A stretch of DNA of 64,000 bases from Bacteroidota bacterium (GCA_018267135.1 JAFDZA010000013.1:85494-149493), one strand, 5' to 3'. Counted from the first letter of the stretch, positions 1 through 7,314 are shown. The notes: generated from the letters alone by a model not told the origin. Numbers and translations: made by a program.

Positions 1-1
1 C

Positions 2-82
2 TTCGATTGGCTGAAACAAGAAACGATGGTAAAGCCGCAGATCCGTTCATGCAAAGCGGGGCTCAGCTGTCTTAAAAAATAA
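2..82 (+). CDS. C-terminal tail of an upstream gene (partial, unidentified)
   Basis: An open frame enters from the left edge and stops at TAA 80-82; its last residues read GLSCLKK. A second frame is also open up to TAA 73-75, so the choice of frame is uncertain. The end converges with the next gene on the minus strand 15 bases away, which is normal spacing for two converging genes. The tail is too short to assign a family. Confidence 0.3.
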   Translation, partial: FDWLKQETMVKPQIRSCKAGLSCLKK

Positions 83-97
83 TAACTATGGTGCACG

Positions 98-859
98 CTA
101 TAAAGTTACGGATAGGCCGTCATACGCCAGCGCCACTCCTGCGGGCAACTCCCGGCTTACCGTTTGGTGAAGCCCCATTTTATGACTGATGTGCGTAAAA
201 TACGTTTGTGCGGCCTGTATGCGTTGGGCCTGAGCCAAGGCTTGCTCTAATGTAAAGTGCGAAGGATGTGCCTCTTTCTGCAGGGCATTCAGCACCAATA
301 TTTGTGTGCCCTGTAATTTTTTTACGGTTTCATCCGAAATAAAGTTGGCATCGGTAATGTAGCTAAAGTTGCCCAGCCGGAATCCCAACACCGGCATGTG
401 CAGATGGCTAACCGGGAGCGGCATTACTTTTATTTTATGAACTAAAAATTCTTTCTCGTCAATTTCAAACAAGCCTATCTGAGGTGTGCCCGGATATTTC
501 TCGTCAGAAAAGGCATAATAAAATTCTTTTTTTACCTGTTGCAGCGTGTGGGACGAGCCATACACTGGCATATCTTTTTTTTGCAGATAGTTAAACGCCC
601 GCACATCGTCCAGCCCGGCTATATGGTCTTTGTGCGAGTGGGTAAGCAATACGGCATCTAACTTTGAAATGCCTTCGCGCAGCATCTGCTGCCTAAAATC
701 AGGGCCGGTGTCAATTACCACATTCTGCCCGTCAGCTTCGATAAGTACCGAAACCCGCAAGCGTTTATCGCGGTAATCCAGCGAAGAGCACACTGCGCAC
801 CGGCACCCGATGACGGGCACGCCCTGCGATGTACCGGTGCCGAGAAATGTGATTTTCAA
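98..859 (-). CDS. PhnP-like metallo-beta-lactamase-fold phosphodiesterase
   Basis: A 253-residue cytosolic metal-dependent hydrolase. Residues 73-79 read THSHKDH, the HxHxDH metal-binding motif. The stretch GCRCAVC at residues 18-24 matches the extra cysteine zinc site seen in PhnP (phosphoribosyl 1,2-cyclic phosphate phosphodiesterase). The family acts on cyclic phosphodiesters, but in Bacteroidota these genes usually stand alone without C-P lyase genes, and none are seen here, so the substrate is unknown. Translation appears to start at TTG (857-859): the conserved N-terminus MKITFLGTGTSQG begins exactly there and no ATG is available. It follows the 90-residue gene 11 bases upstream and probably shares its transcript. 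Confidence 0.85.
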   Translation of the reverse strand: MKITFLGTGTSQGVPVIGCRCAVCSSLDYRDKRLRVSVLIEADGQNVVIDTGPDFRQQMLREGISKLDAVLLTHSHKDHIAGLDDVRAFNYLQKKDMPVYGSSHTLQQVKKEFYYAFSDEKYPGTPQIGLFEIDEKEFLVHKIKVMPLPVSHLHMPVLGFRLGNFSYITDANFISDETVKKLQGTQILVLNALQKEAHPSHFTLEQALAQAQRIQAAQTYFTHISHKMGLHQTVSRELPAGVALAYDGLSVTL

Positions 860-870
860 TTGTTGAGAAA

Positions 871-1143
871 TTAAATGCTGACTTCGGCTTTGGTTAGTTC
901 TTCGTACAGCTTGATGTTCTTTTCAGAAAATTTAGCCGTCTCCAGCGGCACGGTTTTCAAAATATCGAGCAGCGCATTGATCTTGCCTTCCATCGAAAAG
1001 AACTTATTCACGATCATTATTTTCTGCTCCTTCAGCAAGCAGTAGCCCGCCTTAAAGTTTCCTTTTTCATAGCGCAGCATGTAGTCCGACTCGGCAATCA
1101 AATCTTCGAGCTTGGTCAAAAACGGGTTGGTGTACTTAATCAT
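871..1143 (-). CDS. small conserved protein of unknown function, 90 aa
   Basis: Encodes a 90-residue soluble protein with no signal peptide or membrane segment, a mixed charged composition and no motif that I can assign. I chose the ATG at 1141-1143 (MIKYTNPFL); the frame stays open to a TTG seven codons upstream, which is less likely. It precedes the PhnP-like gene by 11 bases on the same strand, so the two are probably co-transcribed. My recollection is that similar small proteins recur beside PhnP-like genes in this phylum, but I cannot verify that from the sequence. Confidence 0.6.
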   Translation of the reverse strand: MIKYTNPFLTKLEDLIAESDYMLRYEKGNFKAGYCLLKEQKIMIVNKFFSMEGKINALLDILKTVPLETAKFSEKNIKLYEELTKAEVSI

Positions 1144-1176
1144 TTTCGTAGTGTTGGACTGCAAGTTACAGATTCA

Positions 1177-1240
1177 AAATTTCAGATTCAAAATTCGGTT
1201 TCTCCATAATTTTAAATGTGAAATTTTGAATCTGAAATTT
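1177..1240. repeat. long imperfect inverted repeat (20-bp stem)
   Basis: Left arm 1177-1196 and right arm 1220-1240 pair over about 20 bases with one extra T in the right arm, around a 23-base loop. The left side also contains two copies of CAGATTCAAAATT in tandem. It lies just upstream of the 90-residue gene's start and looks like a palindromic interspersed element, not a terminator, because no gene ends here. Confidence 0.6.
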
Positions 1241-1255
1241 AATGTAGCGGCCTGC

Positions 1256-1271
1256 CCCCGATTCATCGGGG
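1256..1271. repeat. REP-like GC hairpin
   Basis: CCCCGA (1256-1261) and TCGGGG (1266-1271) form a perfect 6-bp stem with a TTCA loop. It is GC-rich inside an AT-rich spacer and follows the longer palindrome at 1177-1240. About 90 bases of GC-rich, apparently non-coding sequence follow before the next gene. It may be part of a repetitive extragenic element. Confidence 0.45.
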
Positions 1272-1392
1272 CACCGCGCTATCCGCTGCAAGTCCGACAA
1301 CCGCACAAGCCAATGCGCTTCGGGCTTTTCGCTCCTATCGCTGGCCGGAATGAAAAACAAAGATTAATTTACGATCAAATTCAAAAGTTGTC

Positions 1393-1809
1393 ATGATCGA
1401 AAGAATACTATTCAATGGATTATTAACAACTGTCATACATCTGATCCTTTATGTAGTATTTCTTTATGGTGGTTGGTCTATGGGAAAACTTATTCATGCA
1501 CCGAAAGAAATTACAATTATTGAACTCGAAAGTTTTGGAATCGAGATTATACTCTCATTTTGGCTATTCGCAATACTTTTATTTGTTGCAAACATCATTT
1601 CGGCTGTAATCAACAAAAATCAGTGGACGTATAGTCTTTTAGCAGTTGCTGCCCTTCTATATGCTCTTGGGTGGAGTGAAGATTTTAATTCATGGCCGTG
1701 GCAAACCGCTTTATTCATAATCGCAGGGGTGATAACAATTTTCTTCAAGTTTTTTATTGATAGAAAAATAAATCACATAATGTCTCTATTGCTCAAGTCA
1801 TCAAAGTGA
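1393..1809 (+). CDS. integral membrane protein of unknown function, 138 aa
   Basis: A 138-residue protein with about four hydrophobic segments (near residues 8-28, 48-70, 78-94 and 103-122) and a basic C-terminal tail. I do not recognise the family. The base composition is clearly more AT-rich than the flanking core genes, which hints at acquired DNA. Its stop codon (1807-1809) overlaps the GTG start of a miaA 5' fragment at 1806. The ancestral layout was therefore probably membrane protein followed by miaA in a translationally coupled pair, before the toxin-antitoxin insertion. Confidence 0.6.
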   Translation: MIERILFNGLLTTVIHLILYVVFLYGGWSMGKLIHAPKEITIIELESFGIEIILSFWLFAILLFVANIISAVINKNQWTYSLLAVAALLYALGWSEDFNSWPWQTALFIIAGVITIFFKFFIDRKINHIMSLLLKSSK

Positions 1810-1850
1810 AAAAACTTCTCGCCATCGTTGGGCCAACTGCTGTAGGTAAG
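1806..1850 (+). pseudogene. orphan 5' end of miaA (15 codons)
   Basis: The 15 codons from GTG 1806 read MKKLLAIVGPTAVGK, the start and P-loop of MiaA. The intact gene at 2469 begins MKKLIVIVGPTAAGK. The nucleotide match is 35 of 45, with most differences at third positions. Right after the P-loop lysine the similarity ends and unrelated sequence leads into the ParD gene. This is a broken remnant left where the toxin-antitoxin segment joined. Confidence 0.75.
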
Positions 1851-1866
1851 TTTAATTTCACGGAAT

Positions 1867-1881
1867 TACCAATTTTTGGTA
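1867..1881. promoter_or_regulatory. probable ParD operator and -7 box
   Basis: TACCAA-TTT-TTGGTA is a perfect inverted repeat 20 bases upstream of parD. A -7-like box TACATTTA (1880-1887) overlaps its right edge. Type II antitoxins of this fold commonly repress their own promoter by binding such a palindrome. The assignment rests on position and symmetry only. Confidence 0.5.
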
Positions 1882-1900
1882 CATTTACAAAAAAGCAAAT

Positions 1901-2152
1901 ATGGGCAGAAACACTTCTATATCGCTGGGAGATCATTTTGAAATTTTCGTTGATAAAAAGGTATCGGCCGGCAGATTTAAGAATGCGAGCGAGGTTATCA
2001 GGGCAGGGCTTCGCTTACTCGAGGAGGAAGAAGCAAAAATTTCTGTTTTAAAAACAGCCATTGAAGTTGGTATTGAAAGTGGAGTAGCTAAGAATTTCAA
2101 TGCAAAAAAACACCTCGCTAAACTGAAATCAGCGAAGAGAAAAAATGCCTAG
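1901..2152 (+). CDS. parD: ParD-family type II antitoxin
   Basis: An 83-residue protein with a ribbon-helix-helix N-terminus: SISLGDHFEIFV followed by the helix pattern RFKNASEVIRAGLRLLEEEE, typical of ParD/CopG antitoxins. The C-terminal half is basic and lysine-rich and would wrap the toxin. It binds DNA as a dimer to repress its own operon and neutralises the ParE toxin encoded downstream, whose start codon it overlaps by eight bases. A palindrome at 1867-1881 is the likely operator. The pair sits between an orphan miaA start and the intact miaA, so it arrived by insertion. Confidence 0.88.
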   Translation: MGRNTSISLGDHFEIFVDKKVSAGRFKNASEVIRAGLRLLEEEEAKISVLKTAIEVGIESGVAKNFNAKKHLAKLKSAKRKNA

Positions 2153-2447
2153 TCGCTATGCTCTCTCAAATAAAGCCGTTCAAGACCTATCAACTATTTG
2201 GGAATATACTTTTGAAACCTGGTCTGAAGCTCAGGCCGACAAATATTATTTTATGCTGCTGGATTGCTGCCAAGGATTAGCGGATGGAAAACTCAGAGCA
2301 AAGAAGTATCCTGAAATTCATCCTGAAATTTTAGGTTGTAAAGTCGGTCAACATATTATCTTCTTCAGGCGACTCAGGAAACATGAAATTGAGATAGCGA
2401 GAATTCTTCATAGCCGTATGGATTTGAAAAACAGAATTCAAGAATAA
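2145..2447 (+). CDS. parE: ParE-family type II toxin
   Basis: A 100-residue RelE/ParE-superfamily toxin. It shows the usual order: N-terminal helix (LSNKAVQDLSTIWEYTFETW), a helical hairpin ending near residue 60, and C-terminal strands with IIFFRR and EIEIARILHSRMDL. The ending RILHSRMD is characteristic of ParE. ParE toxins inhibit DNA gyrase; that activity is assumed from the family. The start overlaps parD by eight bases, so the two are translationally coupled. The intact miaA starts only 21 bases after the stop, so miaA may now be read from the toxin-antitoxin promoter. Confidence 0.88.
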   Translation: MPSRYALSNKAVQDLSTIWEYTFETWSEAQADKYYFMLLDCCQGLADGKLRAKKYPEIHPEILGCKVGQHIIFFRRLRKHEIEIARILHSRMDLKNRIQE

Positions 2448-2468
2448 CGCACACTGTATTTTTACTTC

Positions 2469-3371
2469 GTGAAAAAACTCATCGTCATCGTGGGGCCTAC
2501 GGCCGCAGGCAAAACTGCGGCTGCACTTACCGTGGCTGAAAAATTCCATACTGAAATCATCTCAGCCGATTCCCGGCAATTTTTTAAAGAACTCAACATC
2601 GGCACAGCCAAGCCTTCCGCGGATGAACTGAAAAAAATCACACATCATTTTATCAACAACAAATCCATTCACGAAGAGTATGATGCCGGCCAATACGGTC
2701 GTGATGCTCTTGAGCTTATTCATGAATTATTTAAAAAATACGATTGGTTGATGATGGTGGGCGGCTCGGGGCTATACATTAAAGCTGTCCTCGAAGGTTT
2801 TGACGAAATGCCGGAAATAGATAAAAACTTGCGCGAAGAAATTCAACACCGCTACCGAGAACTTGGAATAGAATGGCTGCAAGAACAAGTAAGAAATCTT
2901 GATCCTGATTATTTTGCTTCGGCCGACCGGCAAAACCCGCAGCGTCTGATGCGCGCTCTTGAGTTGCTGCAAACCACTCAGCAGCCGCTAAAAGATTTAC
3001 ACTTAAAAAAGAAAGCGGAGCTACCGTTCGAGGTAATTAAAGTTGGGCTTACAGTTCCACGCGAAAAACTCTACGAGCGTATCAACTTGCGTCTGGATGC
3101 GATGATTGCCTCCGGTCTGTTTGAAGAAGCCCGGCAGCTTTACCCCTTCCGAAACCTGAATGCCCTGCAAACCGTAGGCTACCGAGAAATATTTGATTTT
3201 ATGGATGGATTCTATGGCTATGAGGAAGCCGTGCGTCTGCTGAAACGGAACACGAGAAGGTATGCCAAACGGCAACTTACCTGGTTTGGCCGCAATAAAG
3301 AAATTACCTGGTTTGAGTCGGAACCGGAAATGGTAAAATGGCTGGCGTTGAGAATGCCCGGCAAACTTTAA
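2469..3371 (+). CDS. miaA: tRNA dimethylallyltransferase
   Basis: A 300-residue MiaA that transfers a dimethylallyl group to N6 of A37 in tRNAs reading codons that begin with U. The P-loop GPTAAGKT is at residues 9-16, followed by ISADSRQFFKELNIGTAKPS and the VGGSGLYIKAVLEG segment. RRYAKRQLTWFGR near the C-terminus matches the family, and the length is normal. The start is GTG at 2469. The first 15 codons are duplicated, with divergence, at 1806-1850, and the ParDE pair lies between. The gene is intact despite the insertion because the incoming segment restored a full 5' end. Confidence 0.95.
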   Translation: MKKLIVIVGPTAAGKTAAALTVAEKFHTEIISADSRQFFKELNIGTAKPSADELKKITHHFINNKSIHEEYDAGQYGRDALELIHELFKKYDWLMMVGGSGLYIKAVLEGFDEMPEIDKNLREEIQHRYRELGIEWLQEQVRNLDPDYFASADRQNPQRLMRALELLQTTQQPLKDLHLKKKAELPFEVIKVGLTVPREKLYERINLRLDAMIASGLFEEARQLYPFRNLNALQTVGYREIFDFMDGFYGYEEAVRLLKRNTRRYAKRQLTWFGRNKEITWFESEPEMVKWLALRMPGKL

Positions 3372-3450
3372 CTCATATTAGCGGTACCTGTATACACGTT
3401 GAGGCAAGAAAAAAATTAGCTAAATTCACATTAGCTTAAACCAAAAAATT

Positions 3451-3645
3451 ATGCTTGGTAATACCTCTGCCGCGATGATATTTGTTTTGATTGTTGCTTT
3501 TATTAGTCTATCCGTTATTGGTGTTTTAATTACTCGCTGGATTGGCGCATGGATGCTTAGAATAAATGAAATAATCAGAAACCAGGAATACATTGCCGAA
3601 GTTTTAGAAGAAATTCGCAATGAACTAAAGAAAAAAAATCAGTAA
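3451..3645 (+). CDS. small single-pass membrane protein, 64 aa
   Basis: A 64-residue protein with one hydrophobic segment (about residues 8-32) followed by an amphipathic, charged helix rich in Glu and Lys (EIIRNQEYIAEVLEEIRNEL). The layout resembles small membrane-anchored coiled-coil proteins. The opposite strand also has an open frame here, but the plus-strand reading gives a far more natural protein. It lies 79 bases after miaA with an AT-rich spacer and may have its own promoter. No function can be assigned. Confidence 0.55.
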   Translation: MLGNTSAAMIFVLIVAFISLSVIGVLITRWIGAWMLRINEIIRNQEYIAEVLEEIRNELKKKNQ

Positions 3646-3965
3646 AGACACTTGCCTTTCTGATAAGGGAAAGTAGGATGAGGTTTCTAATTTTCGACAT
3701 TAAGATTTGCTAAATCACATTAAATACCTAATCTGTTTGATAACCCTCTTGGTTGCTATTAAATACCATCTACTCCGTCTTTTTGGAACATATAAAATGA
3801 AAGCGTTGATTCTGATCAATACCTCAAATGAAGAGCGATTATAATTCTTATTCTAAAAAATGAAAGCCTACGTCCTATCCTTCTTTGTTTAATCGTGCAC
3901 TATTTGGCATATAGTCGCCACTTTTGCCATTCGCATTTCGGTGTTTCTTGTTCTAACTTTGCTTC
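3646..3965. other. 320-base intergenic stretch with no gene
   Basis: AT-rich sequence with many stops in all frames and no RNA-like structure that I could see. At its right end TAACTTTG (3956-3963) matches the Bacteroidota -7 consensus perfectly. However, it lies two bases before the next ATG, so it could only serve a leaderless transcript or a start further downstream. Confidence 0.4.
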
Positions 3966-4529
3966 ATGAAAGATTTTCTGCACCGCATTATCCGCTATTT
4001 TTTTAGCGGTACCATTTTTATTGTGCCCCTGGTGGCCACGGCCTATTTTATTTACACGTCTTTTATTTGGCTCGACAGCCGGATTGATCTGCCCTATCCC
4101 GGCCTTGGGTTTGTTATCATTCTAACGGCCATTACCATCTTCGGCTATTTTTCTTCCATTTTTGCTTTCCGGAAAATGGGCGAGTGGTTCGATCAGCTGG
4201 TTAATCGTATTCCGTTGGTCAAGCTCATTCACTCTTCCATCAAAGATTTGCTGGCGGCTTTCGTAGGCGATAAAAAAAAATTCGACCGGCCCGTATTGGT
4301 TACCATTAATAAAGAAAACCAATTATACCGCATCGGATTTATTACCCAACCCGATCTTTCCGAGTTAGGATTAAAAGATATGGTGGTGGTTTATTTTCCG
4401 CAGTCGTATGCGGTGGCAGGCGATCATTATGTGGTGCCCAAAGAAAGCATAAAGCCGCTGAATGTGCCGGGGCCGGCAGCCATGAAATTTATTGTATCGG
4501 GGGGGGTATCAGGTTTTACGGAAGAGTAG
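3966..4529 (+). CDS. DUF502-family membrane protein
   Basis: A 187-residue inner-membrane protein with two N-terminal transmembrane helices (about residues 10-32 and 45-68), followed by a globular domain with FDRPVLVTINKENQLYRIGF and the late motif VYFPQSYAVAGDHYVVP. This matches the DUF502 family, whose function is unknown; plant relatives (LCV/COV1) affect vascular patterning and bacterial ones are membrane proteins of no known role. The length is typical of the shorter bacterial members. The gene stands alone between two spacers of more than 300 bases. Confidence 0.85.
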   Translation: MKDFLHRIIRYFFSGTIFIVPLVATAYFIYTSFIWLDSRIDLPYPGLGFVIILTAITIFGYFSSIFAFRKMGEWFDQLVNRIPLVKLIHSSIKDLLAAFVGDKKKFDRPVLVTINKENQLYRIGFITQPDLSELGLKDMVVVYFPQSYAVAGDHYVVPKESIKPLNVPGPAAMKFIVSGGVSGFTEE

Positions 4530-4623
4530 AGGGTTTTATTTTTTTGCTATCTCCGAAGCGTTCGGCTGCTAAAAATCGGGCCGACCGTTTTAGTTGTATG
4601 AGCATTTACCCGTATCTCCTCTT

Positions 4624-4821
4624 TTAATTTTCCTTTCGTGTATTCATTCGGAATGGAGTATCCCCTATCAAAAAAAATTCAACGACCCCTCCTGTTAGTT
4701 CTTGTGTGGCTAGGTGTCTGCCATCAATAAAAAAATCAAATGCACAGCCGGCTTGCAAAATCCGGTGTAATGAACCACCTGTATCCAGCGTAAACTGACC
4801 AATAGGGTTGTCATGATCGTT
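4624..4821 (-). pseudogene. 65-codon open remnant of an unknown protein C-terminus
   Basis: In the 327-base gap between the DUF502 gene and the first PKD gene, the minus strand has a 65-codon open stretch without a start codon. It contains DNPIGQFTLDTGGSLHRIL and ends RMNTRKEN before TAA. The composition looks like real beta-rich protein, but an in-frame stop lies immediately upstream. It may be the 3' end of a lost gene. I do not recognise the family, and chance is possible. Confidence 0.3.
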
Positions 4822-4856
4822 TTAGTCGGGACAATATATTGATCTGATTAAGAGTG

Positions 4857-5585
4857 TTACAATGGGTTAGGATATTGCCCGCTGGCGGTCATGGCATATT
4901 TTATTGAGCTGTTTGATATATCATACTCCTGGCAAGTGAGAGTAAAACTGTTGGGGCCTGTCTTGGTTAGCGTTCCCTCGTTGGTAGAGCCATACGTGTT
5001 GGCAAAATCTTTTGTGCTGACTGATACATACAGTACACTCTCGAGGGAACTGTAGCCATCTTTGATGGTGTATGTGCCGCTGCTTTGGGTAGGCATATTG
5101 TAAATTATTATAATCATACCTCCCGGGTCGGTAATTAGCACATCTATATTTGAAGGATGACTTGCATTATAAATAGACGAAATAGTGCCTGAATATTTTT
5201 TTTCATTAAATGAGAACACACCCGTGTTGGTATTAACATTGGTAATCGTCAGGTTCTGGCTGGCGGTAGCCGTTACTTCCTTCCGGGTTGAAACCAACGT
5301 AACTATAAATGTGCCATTGCGGGCGTAGGTGTGCGTGGGCGATGAAACCGATTCGCGTGGCGATCCATCCCCATAATCCCATTGATAGGATGTTGCGTAT
5401 TTGCTGGTGTTAGAGAATATTACCTTCGCTCCTGCTTCTATGGAATAGGTAAACTGAGCTATTGGCAAATCCTTTGTAGAGTTAGTAACACAGTTGTTCA
5501 AACTCATTACTACCAAGACAAACAAAATAAATTTTGAGTGTAGGGCGCTCACCTGTAATGTCTTTATGTGAAGAACCAGCAACAC
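4857..5585 (-). CDS. PKD-domain lipoprotein (copy 2 of a tandem pair)
   Basis: A surface or periplasmic lipoprotein with one PKD domain: YQWDYGDGSP followed by PTHTYARNGTFIVTLV, the classic WxxGDG...HxY pattern. A second domain of about 110 residues ends in the same GTLTKTGPNSFTLTCQEY-like block as its neighbour. The frame opens at GTG 5585; a GTG at 5552 would give a cleaner signal (SALHSKFILFVLVVMSLNNC), so the true start is probably there. It follows its paralogue by eight bases. PKD domains mediate protein or glycan contacts outside the cell; the partner is unknown. Confidence 0.75.
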   Translation of the reverse strand: MLLVLHIKTLQVSALHSKFILFVLVVMSLNNCVTNSTKDLPIAQFTYSIEAGAKVIFSNTSKYATSYQWDYGDGSPRESVSSPTHTYARNGTFIVTLVSTRKEVTATASQNLTITNVNTNTGVFSFNEKKYSGTISSIYNASHPSNIDVLITDPGGMIIIIYNMPTQSSGTYTIKDGYSSLESVLYVSVSTKDFANTYGSTNEGTLTKTGPNSFTLTCQEYDISNSSIKYAMTASGQYPNPL

Positions 5586-5593
5586 AGCTATCT

Positions 5594-6280
5594 TTAAAAG
5601 GGTGGATATAAACCGCTAGCCGAAACACTGTATGTCGGGCTATTGGCAGGATAGGGAGCAACTGTGCAATTGAGGGTAAAGCTATTCGCACCTGTCTTAG
5701 TAAGTGTACCACCATTTAGTGAGTAATAGGCACCGGAGGTGTTAATACCGTTGAGATAGATGGTAATGAAAGGCAAGCTGTTAGCAAAACCGGTCGGTAA
5801 ATTATAGATATTAAAAGTTCCGCTACTCTGTATGGGAATAAATGATATCCATAATTGAACATTGCTATTATTTGCATCCGTTATCCATACATTATTTTCA
5901 ATGCTAGAAGACAGTGAAACTCCACCGTATTGCAAACCATTAAAATTAAATGTTCCAACATAAGCATTTGAAATAATTATTATTTGAGAAGTTGTAGCCG
6001 TGCCGCCATCTCCTGTGACTGTTAAGGTTACTGTATAAGAGCCATCGTTTAGATAGGTATGAGTTGGCGATGGGATATCATCCTGAGGAGAGCCATCCCC
6101 ATAATTCCATTTATAGCCGGTCGCATTCGTACTCTGATTACTGAATGTAATTTGCGCACCGGCACCTGTTGTATAAGAAAATAGTGCTGCCGGTTTCGGT
6201 TTAATTGTATTCGTTGAGCATTGATTTAAAGTTGCCAACAAAAAAATAATTATTGTAATATAAAAGAGGTTAGTCTTCAT
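5594..6280 (-). CDS. PKD-domain lipoprotein (copy 1 of a tandem pair)
   Basis: A 228-residue protein with a lipoprotein signal (hydrophobic core then ATLNQC, Cys at about residue 21). One PKD domain follows at about residues 32-105 with YKWNYGDGSPQDD and PTHTYLNDGSYTVTL. The C-terminal domain ends GGTLTKTGANSFTLNC and SASGLYPPF. It is a clear paralogue of the downstream gene, with the same domain order and the same closing motifs, so the two arose by tandem duplication. It is exported by Sec and anchored by lipid; the function is unknown. The 128-residue lipoprotein gene lies 11 bases upstream. Confidence 0.78.
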   Translation of the reverse strand: MKTNLFYITIIIFLLATLNQCSTNTIKPKPAALFSYTTGAGAQITFSNQSTNATGYKWNYGDGSPQDDIPSPTHTYLNDGSYTVTLTVTGDGGTATTSQIIIISNAYVGTFNFNGLQYGGVSLSSSIENNVWITDANNSNVQLWISFIPIQSSGTFNIYNLPTGFANSLPFITIYLNGINTSGAYYSLNGGTLTKTGANSFTLNCTVAPYPANSPTYSVSASGLYPPF

Positions 6281-6291
6281 AAATTAATATT

Positions 6292-6678
6292 TTATTTAGA
6301 AAATGTATCCGTATAAGTACAGTAAACATTCGTGACGGCCTGTTGATTATTTTGTACAAAACTCAACACTCCACCAGAAAGCGTACCGTTAATTGAACCT
6401 TGCCCAGCCTGAACCAATGTAATTGTATTACCAGTAATCGTATATGTTCCACTGACATTTCCAAAACCATTTGAAAAAACAAACGTATTGTTTGAGTTTA
6501 TTGAAAGTGTGGGGCAAGGAGGTGTTGTACAAGTACTTGACCCATTATAATTTGAATTAGTACAATTCGCTATTGTTTCGTTTAGAAATTTCCATGTACC
6601 CACCAGAGGATTGGGTGTGCTGGTTTTGCTACAGCTCACTAGTGATAAAAAAAACAGATAAGGGATAATGGTTTTCAT
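6292..6678 (-). CDS. small lipocalin-like lipoprotein, 128 aa
   Basis: The signal peptide ends at a lipobox (LSLVSC, Cys at residue 16). The mature part begins with PLVGTWKFLNETI, the opening typical of lipocalin-like domains of Bacteroidota lipoproteins. It continues with alternating beta strands (TFVFSNGFGNVSGTYTITGN) and several Cys residues that could pair. It is the first of three lipoprotein genes in a row on this strand and probably shares a transcript with the two PKD genes. Function unknown. Confidence 0.65.
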   Translation of the reverse strand: MKTIIPYLFFLSLVSCSKTSTPNPLVGTWKFLNETIANCTNSNYNGSSTCTTPPCPTLSINSNNTFVFSNGFGNVSGTYTITGNTITLVQAGQGSINGTLSGGVLSFVQNNQQAVTNVYCTYTDTFSK

Positions 6679-6721
6679 TTTTATGTATTTATTAATGAAA
6701 TAATTTTGATGTGATGTAAGA

Positions 6722-6752
6722 CAACAAGAGCGTGGCCGCCACGCCCCTGTTG
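6722..6752. other. stable hairpin downstream of the beta-barrel gene
   Basis: GCGTGG (6730-6735) and CCACGC (6739-6744) pair around CCG, with outer arms CAACA (6722-6726) and TGTTG (6748-6752). It lies about 20 bases past the stop of the beta-barrel gene on the minus strand. There is no clean T run, so it may be a weak terminator or a processing site. Confidence 0.35.
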
Positions 6753-6772
6753 CTTAACCCTAAATCATAACC

Positions 6773-7291
6773 CTATTTTTTCTTTTTCAGTAAAATACCA
6801 ATACCTACTGTTGTGAGTAGATTAGTGTTCCCCGTACCATCATTGGGGTCGTACACTTTTTGCTCTATCAGATAAAAAATATTTTCAGTAGCATATATGC
6901 GAAAACCACCCTTTCCTCCATACCCCGTGTTGCTGCTAGACTGGCCCTCGGAAGTGGTATTGGTAAAATCTACTGTAGCACCGAGGTAGAACACAAACTT
7001 TCCGTTTTTAGAAAGAATATTGTAGTTAATAAATGGAGCTAAATCATTAAATGTAAATCCTGTACCACCAGAATAGGTGCCGGAAAGTCCCCATTCAATA
7101 TGTTTAGTGGCAAACCAGCTTGCTGTAACTATACCAGTAAAAATACCATTCCCATTAGGGGTACTGGTTTGGTACAAAAACTGACCAGCTATCTGTTCAT
7201 CGCCTTTTTCTTGTTGGGCCAGTAACGGAAATGCTGTTGCTCCTAATAAAGCCATCAAAAAAAGTAACATTGGTATTTGAACTGTTTTCAT
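6773..7291 (-). CDS. small outer-membrane beta-barrel protein
   Basis: A 172-residue protein with a Sec signal peptide cleaved after FPLLAQ (about residue 26). A series of alternating amphipathic strands (FTGIVTASWFATKHIEWGLSG, KFVFYLGATVDFTN, GGFRIYATENIFYLIEQKV) follows and ends LTTVGIGILLKKKK. This is the pattern of an eight-stranded porin-like or OmpA-like beta barrel without a peptidoglycan-binding domain. It lies between the poly-Gly lipoprotein and the small lipoprotein genes on the same strand. Function unknown. Confidence 0.65.
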   Translation of the reverse strand: MKTVQIPMLLFLMALLGATAFPLLAQQEKGDEQIAGQFLYQTSTPNGNGIFTGIVTASWFATKHIEWGLSGTYSGGTGFTFNDLAPFINYNILSKNGKFVFYLGATVDFTNTTSEGQSSSNTGYGGKGGFRIYATENIFYLIEQKVYDPNDGTGNTNLLTTVGIGILLKKKK

Positions 7292-7314
7292 AGTTTATTT
7301 TTTATTGTTTGACA

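Noticed and set aside
1112..1396. Plus-strand frame of 94 codons across the hairpin region
   Set aside because: It runs antisense into the 90-residue gene and through palindromic repeats; the translation is low-complexity and lacks a plausible protein pattern.
3426..3620. 64-codon minus-strand frame opposite the small membrane protein
   Set aside because: The plus-strand reading has a clean single helix plus a charged amphipathic tail; the antisense has no such order.
3956..3963. TAACTTTG as the promoter of the DUF502 gene
   Set aside because: It matches the consensus but is only two bases before the ATG, so a normal leader is impossible unless translation starts further in.
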